A stretch of 6,269 bases of DNA from positions 1 through 6,269 of the forward strand of contig CALHIC010000120.1 in the NCBI GenBank assembly GCA_938030845.1. The letters run 5' to 3'. The position numbers were made by a program, and so were the translations under genes. The notes under the pieces are model-generated. The model saw only the letters and a list, made by a program, of their open reading frames with translations, searched no databases and was not told the DNA's origin. Positions 1 through 5,723 of the stretch are shown piece after piece. This DNA comes from an uncultured Oribacterium sp. (lineage in GTDB: Bacteria > Bacillota > Clostridia > Lachnospirales > Lachnospiraceae). Position 1 is the stretch's first letter, and each line of letters opens with the position of its first letter.

Positions 1-166
1 GCAAGTACCGACGGGCTCAGACTACCCCTCATTTAGACCTATATTGCCGAAAACCTATTTATTTATTTTGATTTTTACAGCCCCTTTAATTTGTAACGAG
101 TACCGCCGGCATAGCGTTCGGTATCTTATTTGTCGAGTAATAGTTTTTAACTGCTATTATCTGCTT

Positions 167-1153
167 TTACTTCAGATATTCTTTGAAAAAGCTTTCCATC
201 TTGTCAAACGGAATAGCATTCTTTCCGCCTCCGTCATACAAATCCGTATGCGCCGCATCCGGTATAATCAGCAGTTCTTTATTCTCCCCCTTAAGCAACT
301 TAAAAGTATCCCTACTCATATAGCAAGAATGTGCCTTCTCCCCATGAACCATGAGGACTGCACTATCAATTTCTCCTGCATAGGTAAAAAGTCTGGTATT
401 CATTAGGGATGTACCGGAAGATGCATTCCATCCTTCATTGGAATTTAAAGATCTTGCATGATATCCGCGAGGAGTTTTGTAGTAATCATGATAATCCTTT
501 ACAAAGAAAGGAGCATCTTCCGGAAAAGGATCTACTACGCCACCCTGTCTGGCATTATTTCCCTTTCTAAAATCCTCTGTTCTCTGAGCACTGATTGCTT
601 CACGAGCCTTCTTTCTGTCCTCCTTATTGTCAGCGGAGTCAAAATATCCGTTTCCGGCAATTCGTGACATATCATACATGGTGGAGGTCATGGTTGATTT
701 AATTCTTGTATCCAGACAGGCAGCTTGTAAAGCCATACCACCCTATCCACAAATACCGATAATTCCGATTCGTTCAGGATCAACATTTTCCTGTACAGAA
801 AGGAAATCCACTGCTGCCTGAAAATCTTCTACATTGATGTCAGGAGAATTCATCGCTCTGGGATATCCCCCCGATTCTCCTGTAAAAGAAGGATCAAATG
901 CAATAGTAAGAAATCCTCTCTCTGCTAAAGTCTGTGCATAAAGACCTGAGGATTGCTCTTTGCATGCACCGAAGGGACCACTTACCGCAATGGCAGGAAG
1001 CTTGCCTTTCGCATTCTTCGGTACATATAGATCTGCTGCAAGAGTGATACCGAAATGGTTTGGAAAAACAACCTTGCTATGATTTACCTTATCGCTTTTT
1101 GGAAATACCTTATCCCACTCTTTTACTAAATTCAGCTCTTCTGTCTTAAACAT
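167..1153 (-). pseudogene. alpha/beta hydrolase (dienelactone-hydrolase-like), interrupted by an in-frame TAG
   Basis: The reading frame runs for 328 codons but has a TAG at 743-745. The upstream part (136 residues, start at 1153) holds the fold's N-terminal strands, including GPFGACKEQ and AFDPSFTGESGG, and ends in RIGIIGICG. After the stop the same frame resumes with GGMALQAACLDTRIKS and runs to the usual C-terminus, with SAVLMVHGEKAHS and a probable catalytic-His motif, IPDAAHTDLYD. Joined, the elbow reads GICG-stop-GGMAL; from memory, relatives often carry Trp here (GICGWGG), so one TGG-to-TAG change explains the break. The likely nucleophile is the Cys (or Ser in relatives) of this elbow. 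No other frameshift is seen, which suggests a recent mutation, a sequencing error or suppression. The start has an excellent AAGGAGG site. An ATG lies two codons after the stop, but reinitiation there would split the fold at the active site. It would be a cytosolic esterase or hydrolase of unknown substrate. Confidence 0.85.
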
Positions 1154-1173
1154 ATTCCTTCCTCCTTTTTCTT

Positions 1174-1208
1174 CTTTCCTTCGACAACCCTATACTTCCC
1201 TTTGACAA
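1174..1208. repeat. pair of 14-bp direct repeats upstream of the hydrolase
   Basis: CTTTCCTTCGACAA at 1174-1187 and CTTCCCTTTGACAA at 1195-1208 match at 12 of 14 positions. Their starts are 21 bp apart, two turns of the helix, so a protein could read both on one face. They lie 21-55 bases upstream of the hydrolase start. A role as a regulator binding site is inference; the pyrimidine richness of this leader makes a chance repeat possible. Confidence 0.4.
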
Positions 1209-1253
1209 GCCCACTATAATCTCTTTTCTGTTGTTTTGCTAATGGTTATAATG

Positions 1254-1284
1254 AATATCACGATATTCTATTTTTTTATATCGT
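1254..1284. promoter_or_regulatory. palindromic operator-like cluster between hydrolase and LysR remnant
   Basis: AATATC-AC-GATATT (1254-1267) is a 14-bp palindrome with 6-bp arms. Its ACGATAT (1260-1266) is repeated in inverted orientation as ATATCGT (1278-1284). A TATAAT at 1247-1252, without a good -35, sits just before it and could serve the plus-strand LysR start at 1316. LysR-type regulators usually bind dyads in such divergent regions, both autoregulating and controlling the neighbour. The dyads are seen directly; their assignment to the lost LysR protein is inferred. Confidence 0.45.
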
Positions 1285-1315
1285 TGGATTCTATATGCTG
1301 GAAAGGAAAATCCTT

Positions 1316-1432
1316 ATGGATATTAAAAATTTACGCTATTTTCTTGCTGTTGCCCGGGAAGAAAGCAAGTTTCCCGATCCTTCAAAAAATAAGGCACCTA
1401 CCACTAATAGACAGCGGTCATTTCCCTTGTGA
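1316..1432 (+). pseudogene. remnant of a LysR-type transcriptional regulator (N-terminal 17 codons)
   Basis: An ATG at 1316, preceded at 9 bases by AAAGG, opens MDIKNLRYFLAVAREES. This is the typical first helix of a LysR-family winged helix-turn-helix. After residue 17 (about base 1366) the protein becomes SKFPDPSKNKAPT and stops at a TGA (1430-1432). Nothing resembling the recognition helix (usually around SQPxLS) or the effector-binding domain follows in any frame. A normal member has about 290-300 residues, so nearly the whole gene is missing, consistent with deletion or replacement whose left junction lies near 1366. Its divergent position beside the alpha/beta hydrolase is the classic arrangement of a LysR regulator and its target. 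The fragment cannot bind DNA or effector. Confidence 0.7.
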
Positions 1433-1470
1433 AAAAACAAGGTTGCGATAAGAAAGGCACGAAATAGCAT

Positions 1471-1521
1471 ATTCTAATCACTCTTCTTGACAAATGTGAT
1501 TAGAATGATTAGAATGATTAG
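1471..1521 (+). promoter_or_regulatory. promoter of the AlbA_2 gene embedded in TGATTAGAA repeats
   Basis: A -35 TTGACA (1487-1492) and a -10 TAGAAT (1510-1515) are separated by the ideal 17 bases. TGATTAGAA occurs at 1497-1505 and 1506-1514, with a partial third copy TGATTAG at 1515-1521. An inverted copy lies upstream, giving an 11-bp perfect inverted repeat, ATTCTAATCAC (1471-1481) and GTGATTAGAAT (1496-1506). The repeats flank the -35 and cover the -10, so a bound protein would block RNA polymerase. The downstream gene ends in a winged helix, so autorepression is the natural inference. Confidence 0.7.
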
Positions 1522-1629
1522 TAAGAGTAGAGAAATTAGAAATTAAAGCGAGCAGAAAAAGCAAAGTAAATTAAATAGATTGAATTGAAATATAAATTAG
1601 AGCATCTTGAGAAAGTGGAAGGTGATGAA

Positions 1630-2973
1630 ATGAAGTTTCAAGAATCAGAAACTGTCGAACTAAAATCAATCGTACAAGATGATATCAAAAAAGAAATTAT
1701 TGCTTTTGCCAACTGTAACGGGGGGACTATCTATGTCGGAATAACAGATCAAGGAGAAATTATTGGCGTAGAAAATGCAGATGACTCAGCGTTACAAATC
1801 TCCAACATGGTCAGAGACAGTGTTAAACCGGATGTCACCATGTTCATCCACTATGAGACACTGGAACTGGAGGGAAAATCCGTTATCGCAGTCCATGTCC
1901 AAAGAGGGACCAACCGTCCATACTATCTAGCAAAAAAAGGACTACGGCCTGAAGGAGTCTATGTAAGGCAAGGATATTCTTCCGTTCCTGCAAGCGATAC
2001 TGCCATCCGGCAAATGATTAAGGAAACCGATGGTGACAGTTTCGAAGAGATGCGTTCCCTAAATCAAACCTTAAGCTTTGATGCCCTAAAGCAGGAATTT
2101 AAAACGCGTAAGATTTCTTTCGCACAGGCCCAAATGCAAACACTCCACATGCAGTCCGCCGACAAGCTTTATACAAATCTTGCCCTACTACTCTCCAATC
2201 AATGTCCCTACTCTATTAAAGTTGCCGTTTTTGAAAGCGGTACGGAAACTATCTTTAAAGATCGTAGAGAGTTTTCCGGTTCCCTTATGCAACAGCTTCA
2301 TGATGTATACGACTATATCGACCTTCACAACCAAGTACATGCCAGCTTTGATAAATTGCTGCGGATTGATAATCGGGATTATCCGGAAGTGGCCGTCCGG
2401 GAGGCACTGCTCAATTCCTTGATACACCGAGACTACGCCTTCCATGCCGCTACCCTTATCAGTATTTATCCGGATCATATGGAGTTTGTGACTCTTGGCG
2501 GCCTACCCACAGGATTGGAACTTGCGGATATCAAATTAGGGATTTCCGTTTGCCGAAACCCTCATCTTGCCAATGTATTCTATCGTTTGCAATTAATAGA
2601 AGCCTATGGAACCGGCATTAAAAAAATCATGGACAGCTACTTTGGAAAATGGAAACAGCCCTCCATTATCTGTAGCAATAATGCCTTTAAAATCATCCTT
2701 CCCAACACCAATGCAGGACAAATCGTAAAAGAGGACAGTGTCATCTATTCTGTAGCTCCTTATTCTGTAGCGCCCTTCCCTGCACTGCCCTCCCCTGAGG
2801 AGCAAATCCTGCAAATCCTTTCCAGACAAAAAGAAATCACCAGAAAGGAAGTGCAAGAGCTATTGGAAGTCAGCCAATCTACTGCAGGCCGCATTCTAAA
2901 AACCATGGTGGATCGGGGTCAGATTATAAAACTGGGGGGTAGTCTTACCACACGCTACAGAGCAGTACAGTAA
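1630..2973 (+). CDS. AlbA_2 (Schlafen-type) / HATPase_c_4 / winged-helix transcriptional regulator
   Basis: The 447-residue protein has three parts. Residues about 5-125 form an AlbA_2 domain, with ESETVELKS, the ANCNGGTIYVGI glycine turn and GVYVRQG. Residues about 250-345 resemble the HATPase_c_4 ATP-binding domain, with VREALLNSLIHRDY, GGLPTGL and the conserved EAYGTGIKKI. Residues 388-440 are a winged helix-turn-helix (EITRKEVQELLEVSQSTAGRILKTM). This is the COG2865 'divergent AAA-4' architecture, generally taken to be ATP-responsive transcriptional regulators; related AlbA_2 domains occur in some phage-defence proteins. The ATG at 1630 is chosen because GGAAGGTGA lies just before it; a TTG 45 bases upstream has no ribosome binding site and adds atypical residues. 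The linker at 372-381 contains YSVAP twice. The gene stands alone, convergent with hipBA. The ligand and target genes are unknown. Confidence 0.88.
   Translation: MKFQESETVELKSIVQDDIKKEIIAFANCNGGTIYVGITDQGEIIGVENADDSALQISNMVRDSVKPDVTMFIHYETLELEGKSVIAVHVQRGTNRPYYLAKKGLRPEGVYVRQGYSSVPASDTAIRQMIKETDGDSFEEMRSLNQTLSFDALKQEFKTRKISFAQAQMQTLHMQSADKLYTNLALLLSNQCPYSIKVAVFESGTETIFKDRREFSGSLMQQLHDVYDYIDLHNQVHASFDKLLRIDNRDYPEVAVREALLNSLIHRDYAFHAATLISIYPDHMEFVTLGGLPTGLELADIKLGISVCRNPHLANVFYRLQLIEAYGTGIKKIMDSYFGKWKQPSIICSNNAFKIILPNTNAGQIVKEDSVIYSVAPYSVAPFPALPSPEEQILQILSRQKEITRKEVQELLEVSQSTAGRILKTMVDRGQIIKLGGSLTTRYRAVQ
2746..2775 (+). repeat. two tandem 15-bp units encoding YSVAP-YSVAP
   Basis: TATTCTGTAGCTCCT (2746-2760) and TATTCTGTAGCGCCC (2761-2775) are adjacent in-frame copies, identical at 13 of 15 bases. 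They lie in the proline-rich linker between the ATP-binding-like domain and the winged helix. Copy-number change by slippage would alter linker length without breaking the frame. Confidence 0.75.
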
Positions 2974-3012
2974 GATATTTTTGAATCCATTTGAACTGCC
3001 GCTAAATCTTAT

Positions 3013-4272
3013 TTATCTATAGCAAGCACTAAAGGCGGGACGCATTTCTTCAATAAGCCGGCGGGACAATCCGCAAGCTGTAGCTTGCTTCTCCCAGTTT
3101 TCTTTTACAACAGTCAGAATATCTTTTGCGTAGGTCGTTGCATCCGTCTCGGAAATTCCAAATCGGACAGCCGTCTGTATTACAAGGTCAATGTTGATGC
3201 TATTATCCTCTTCGTCAACATTTAAAGATAACTCATCCCCATAGGGAATCGGATTTACATCGTAAAGAGGTGAAAGCCTCCAGCCATTTTTTGTGAAAAT
3301 GAAAGCATGGTTTCGTAGATGATCATCCGTGTTACTAACAGCCATATTAAAAACAATACGTTTCCATAGTTCAATCAAATCTTGCTTTGGCTGCACGCCA
3401 TAGGATTTTATAAAAGCAGCAATATCCAGATAACTTGTCCCGTCTGCAGCAGAAGCTCCATCTGTTTTTCCAAGCAACGTCATAGCAGAAGCGAAGTGTA
3501 TTCGCTTACTCAAAATACGATCAAAGCGCTTAACCAAATAGGTGCTTCCAAGATTGGAAAATTTTTCAAGTTTTGCCTCCGGAACATGTAGTCCACAGAG
3601 CTTCGCCAAATCATGTGTTACCATCTCCCATGCTCCGGTATCATTTTCATCATTCTTGGAAGGGAATTTTGCAATCCAAAGCTGTTCTTTCGGATCTATC
3701 ACAGTAGCTTTTGGTCTGGCACCGCCAAGAGATGAGCCTGGTCTTATTAGTTGGTTTAACCATTTTTCAGATAAAGCAGTATCCTCATTTTCAAAATTTC
3801 TGGAAGCTTCCTCTAACGTCCGAAGACTTGTCCAAGGCGGTGCAGCTGTTTCTTTATCATCTGAAAGGAAGGCCCCATTGGTCTCTGTTTTAAATCGAAT
3901 TCCTCCCAGTCTCATCTCATCATATACTCCCAATAGATAATCGCTGTCATAGAGTTTAGCCGGTTTACGACCTTCCTTTTCTGCCAATATTCTTTCGCGT
4001 TTATTCATAAGAACACGCCCCCAACGGTCGGGAGAAGAATCTGAAAATAGTCCAAAAATCGCTTTGCCGAAGGGATATTGTCTTCCGGAATATGGCATAA
4101 GTTCAGGATCCAATGTGATTTTTAGTGAGGTCTTTTTGAGCCACTCTCTGTCATATTCAAAGGAATAAGACTCCCCGCCCTTTAAGCTATTAACATAGAG
4201 GATTCCCATTAGTGTTGGATTCTGCATGCTAAAGTCATCGTAGACGAAAATTGTCTTTTCTTTAGATACCAC
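3013..4272 (-). CDS. hipA: HipA-family serine/threonine kinase toxin
   Basis: At 419 residues the protein is close to the length of E. coli HipA (440), whose family kinases phosphorylate targets such as glutamyl-tRNA synthetase and thereby slow growth. The N-terminal domain (about 15-130) contains SDSSPDRWGR. A glycine-rich loop, GSSLGGARPKA, lies at 179-189; in E. coli HipA the autophosphorylated serine sits in the equivalent loop. A candidate ATP-contacting lysine is in WIAKFP (K202). The catalytic motif NTDDHLRN (314-321) supplies D316 and N321, and SPLYDV supplies the metal-binding D338. All key kinase positions therefore look intact. The start is GTG, overlapping the hipB stop by one base (TAGTG), with AAGGAGG 8 bases before it (4281-4287) inside hipB, so translation is probably coupled to the antitoxin. 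The substrate here is unknown. Confidence 0.92.
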   Translation of the reverse strand: MVSKEKTIFVYDDFSMQNPTLMGILYVNSLKGGESYSFEYDREWLKKTSLKITLDPELMPYSGRQYPFGKAIFGLFSDSSPDRWGRVLMNKRERILAEKEGRKPAKLYDSDYLLGVYDEMRLGGIRFKTETNGAFLSDDKETAAPPWTSLRTLEEASRNFENEDTALSEKWLNQLIRPGSSLGGARPKATVIDPKEQLWIAKFPSKNDENDTGAWEMVTHDLAKLCGLHVPEAKLEKFSNLGSTYLVKRFDRILSKRIHFASAMTLLGKTDGASAADGTSYLDIAAFIKSYGVQPKQDLIELWKRIVFNMAVSNTDDHLRNHAFIFTKNGWRLSPLYDVNPIPYGDELSLNVDEEDNSINIDLVIQTAVRFGISETDATTYAKDILTVVKENWEKQATACGLSRRLIEEMRPAFSACYR

Positions 4273-4592
4273 TATTTATTCCTCCTTGGTGCACGCTTTC
4301 TTGTTACCAGATTCAAATCTTGAATTTGCCTACCAAGCGCATCATCCTTTGCAAGCAGTAGAAGATCTTTATCAAGATTGTTTAGAGCATGCAAAACTGC
4401 CGCATAGATTCCCATTGCTACGGATGGATCCCCTTTTTCAACCTTCCATAAAGATGCCCGGCTGATTCCGGCACGTTCTGCGGTCAGCTCCGAAGATAGG
4501 CACCGTCTGAGTCTGGCAAGCTTAATCTGCTCACCCATGGTTTTTAGTATTTCTTCTGTACCCGGAAGTATGTTATATGCCGCTTTCCTCAT
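4272..4592 (-). CDS. hipB: HipB-like antitoxin, Xre-family helix-turn-helix
   Basis: This is a 106-residue basic protein. Residues about 20-75 form an Xre helix-turn-helix, with KLARLRRCLSSELTAERAGISRASLWKVEKG carrying the recognition helix. The C-terminal tail (TRKRAPRRNK) is strongly basic, longer than a bare Xre domain, and may touch DNA or the toxin. In the HipBA family the antitoxin binds HipA and represses the shared promoter. It is the first gene of a two-gene operon and overlaps hipA by one base. The ATG at 4592 has GGAG eight bases upstream. The promoter lies in the AT-rich gap to bcp. Direct proof of toxin neutralisation is not available from sequence. Confidence 0.88.
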   Translation of the reverse strand: MRKAAYNILPGTEEILKTMGEQIKLARLRRCLSSELTAERAGISRASLWKVEKGDPSVAMGIYAAVLHALNNLDKDLLLLAKDDALGRQIQDLNLVTRKRAPRRNK

Positions 4593-4630
4593 CTAATGCA
4601 CTCCATTTAATATTTATTATTATAGACTAT

Positions 4631-4679
4631 ATGTATTATTTCGTTGATATTAGTATACATTATAATATGGTAATTTCAA
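4631..4679 (-). promoter_or_regulatory. candidate hipBA promoter and operator
   Basis: Read on the minus strand, TTGAAA (4674-4679) and TATACT (4652-4657) are spaced by 16 bases. A perfect 6-bp inverted repeat, ATGTAT (4631-4636) and ATACAT (4655-4660), overlaps the -10 region, where HipB would be expected to bind. The region is very AT-rich, so short dyads arise easily by chance. Confidence 0.4.
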
Positions 4680-4727
4680 ATAGAACTTTTGAATTGCAAA
4701 CAGAAAACAAAGAATACCTACTCATAC

Positions 4728-4778
4728 AAAAAAAGAGCTGCAAAAATCAAAAATTGTTTTGATTTTTACAACTCTTTT
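4728..4778 (-). terminator. intrinsic terminator of bcp
   Basis: The arms 4731-4752 and 4757-4778 form a 22-bp stem with a 4-base loop, followed on the minus strand by seven T (4734-4728). Two positions (4741/4768 and 4738/4771) are C-A mismatches in a plus-strand RNA but G-U pairs in a minus-strand RNA, so the fold is best in the bcp direction. It lies just after the bcp stop and upstream of the hipBA promoter, insulating the two units. Confidence 0.88.
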
Positions 4779-4784
4779 AGCTTA

Positions 4785-5240
4785 CTAGCCTAATTCTCCC
4801 AGCATCTGCTCAGGGTTATCCGCAGCTTTTACCTTGTCAAACGCCTTTACAATCTTTCCATTTTCATCAATCAAATAAGTGGTACGAACCACGCCCATAT
4901 AGGTCTTACCGTAGTTCTTTTTCTCCTGCCATACATCATAGGCCTGAATTGCCGCAAGCTCCGGATCCGCAAGCAGGGTAAAGGGCAGTCCGTATTTCTC
5001 TTCAAACTTCTTGTGGGAAGCCACGCTGTCCTTACTGACGCCCAGAACCACAGCACCCTTCTCTGTGAACTGGGGATATCGTTCTGCAAAGCCGCAAGCC
5101 TGCTTCGTGCAACCGGCGGTATTGTCCTTTGGGTAGAAGTATAAAATGACCTTCTTTCCTCTATACTCTGACAGAGAGTGCATGTTTCCATTCTGATCCG
5201 GCAATGTAAAATCCGGTGCCTTTGTTCCAACTTCCAACAT
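4785..5240 (-). CDS. bcp: thioredoxin-dependent peroxiredoxin, Bcp/PrxQ type
   Basis: The 151-residue cytosolic thiol peroxidase reduces hydrogen peroxide and organic hydroperoxides, with thioredoxin as the usual reductant. The thioredoxin-like fold begins at APDFTLPDQNG. The peroxidase motif PxxxTxxC is met by P37, T41 and C44 in YPKDNTAGCTKQACGF. The resolving cysteine C49, five residues later, makes this an atypical 2-Cys enzyme like E. coli Bcp (C45/C50). The residue before the TxxC glycine is Ala (TAGC) where Pro is common (TPGC), a mild substitution. GVSKDSVASHKKFEEKYGLPFTLLAD is typical of the family. The ATG at 5240 has AAAGGAGG six bases upstream. A leader ORF ends inside that ribosome binding site, and a strong terminator follows the gene. 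Confidence 0.96.
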   Translation of the reverse strand: MLEVGTKAPDFTLPDQNGNMHSLSEYRGKKVILYFYPKDNTAGCTKQACGFAERYPQFTEKGAVVLGVSKDSVASHKKFEEKYGLPFTLLADPELAAIQAYDVWQEKKNYGKTYMGVVRTTYLIDENGKIVKAFDKVKAADNPEQMLGELG

Positions 5241-5252
5241 AGTAATCCTCCT

Positions 5253-5297
5253 TTAACAGTGGTTTGTGTCTGAATAAAAAGATGCTACATGAATCAT
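5253..5297 (-). CDS. 14-codon leader ORF upstream of bcp
   Basis: An ATG at 5297 opens MIHVASFYSDTNHC and a TAA at 5253-5255. AAAAGGAG lies about 10 bases before the ATG. The TAA overlaps the first bases of the bcp ribosome binding site (AAAGGAGG, 5247-5254), an arrangement suited to translational coupling or leader-peptide control. The last codon is Cys (TGT), preceded by His, which is suggestive ahead of a thiol peroxidase but proves nothing. No known leader peptide is recognised. The ORF is short enough to arise by chance; the site-stop geometry is the main support. Confidence 0.4.
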   Translation of the reverse strand: MIHVASFYSDTNHC

Positions 5298-5298
5298 T

Positions 5299-5329
5299 AG
5301 CTTATCTCTCCTTTTGAGAGTAATAAGCT
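5299..5329 (-). promoter_or_regulatory. hairpin that can hide the leader-ORF ribosome binding site
   Basis: On the minus strand AGCTTAT (5323-5329) pairs with ATAAGCT (5299-5305) and CTCTC (5316-5320) pairs with GAGAG (5306-5310). This leaves a two-base bulge (5321-5322) and a 5-base loop. The Shine-Dalgarno AAAGGAG (5308-5314) lies partly in the loop and partly in the stem, and the ATG follows the stem by one base. There is no T-run, so it is not an ordinary terminator. A TATATT at 5335-5340, without a clear -35, could start a transcript right at the hairpin. Confidence 0.5.
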
Positions 5330-5354
5330 TTAGTAATATAAACCATTAAAACAT

Positions 5355-5723
5355 TTATAGTTCTATTTTTATACCCTTATTTCGCAAGTTTTCTATACAC
5401 TCGAGCAGATATTCCCCATTATGCTCTTTGTAAATTGGACTTTCTATCATTTTTTCTTCAAGATTATCGTATTTTTCTGCTGTCTTTCCTCTATAATTTT
5501 TATCTCTCCACTCTTCAGAAACCTTATACCCTCTTTTTTCCATTTCATCCATAACTAAAGAATGAAAGATAAATAAGTGATATGGAGAATAGGAAAATGT
5601 ATAATCTACTGTTTTATGCTTCTTATTCCACCCATTCCCTCTAAGGGCACAGCACTCTCTATGTTGTCCAAGAAGCTGATTTTTCGGCAATAAGGGAATC
5701 AGTTGCTCATGCCATAGTCTCAT
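5355..5723 (-). CDS. T4 endonuclease V-like (Pyr_excise) protein, putative pyrimidine-dimer DNA glycosylase
   Basis: The 122-residue protein is recognised by MRLWHEQLIP, LLGQHRECCALRG and HLFIFHSLVMDEMEKRGYKV. These line up without gaps at the start with T4 endonuclease V: the HRE here places Arg at 22 and Glu at 23, the positions of the T4 catalytic Arg22 and Glu23. The EMEKRGYKV segment matches the T4 ECLKRGFNI helix. T4 endonuclease V removes UV-induced pyrimidine dimers and nicks the abasic site. The T4 nucleophile is the amino group of Thr2, whereas residue 2 here is Arg, so Met1 is likely retained and the chemistry may differ. Database relatives are often named pyrimidine-dimer glycosylase on similarity alone. 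The ATG overlaps the stop of the upstream DUF1722 gene (TAATG), with AGGAG seven bases before. Damage repair is likely; exact activity is unproven. Confidence 0.75.
   Translation of the reverse strand: MRLWHEQLIPLLPKNQLLGQHRECCALRGNGWNKKHKTVDYTFSYSPYHLFIFHSLVMDEMEKRGYKVSEEWRDKNYRGKTAEKYDNLEEKMIESPIYKEHNGEYLLECIENLRNKGIKIEL

Larger units (their letters stand above)
1154..1629. other. 476-base stretch without an intact gene
   Basis: This is the former divergent control region of the hydrolase and a LysR-type regulator, plus the leader of the AlbA_2 gene. It holds direct repeats (1174-1208), a palindromic cluster (1254-1284), a LysR 5' remnant (1316-1366) and a repeat-embedded promoter (1471-1521). 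Between 1367 and 1470 nothing recognisable was found in any frame; the only structure is a weak 6-bp hairpin, CCTTGT/ACAAGG, at 1425-1442. From 1522 to 1629 the sequence is an A-rich untranslated leader of about 105 bases without an obvious fold. Confidence 0.7.

Noticed and set aside
66..79. Match of TTTTGATTTTTACA to one arm of the bcp terminator
   Set aside because: It lacks the pairing arm and is AT-rich, so a chance match is likely.
138..159. TAATAG/CTATTA hairpin as terminator of the hydrolase
   Set aside because: A 6-bp AT-rich stem with no T-run on the minus strand.
743..745. TAG as a pyrrolysine or recoded codon
   Set aside because: Every other gene here ends normally, two of them (hipB and bcp) with TAG, and no pyrrolysine machinery is visible; a simple nonsense mutation is the plainer reading.
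1202..1220. TTGACA and TATAAT as a plus-strand promoter
   Set aside because: The boxes are only 7 bases apart, far too close for sigma-70-type recognition.
1425..1442. CCTTGT/ACAAGG hairpin as a terminator
   Set aside because: Only a 6-bp stem with no T-run on either strand.
1320..1470. Minus-strand frame opposite the LysR remnant reading MLFRAFLIATLFFHKGND
   Set aside because: About 50 codons with no ribosome binding site and no recognisable family; it overlaps the better-supported LysR start and is probably chance.
1585..1629. Upstream TTG as start of the AlbA_2 gene
   Set aside because: It lacks a ribosome binding site, and the extra 15 residues are unlike the family; the ATG at 1630 has GGAAGGTGA just before it.
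2971..3011. TAAGAT...ATCTTA inverted repeat as a bidirectional terminator between AlbA_2 and hipA
   Set aside because: The arms are 6 bp with a 29-base loop and no T-run; too weak to call.
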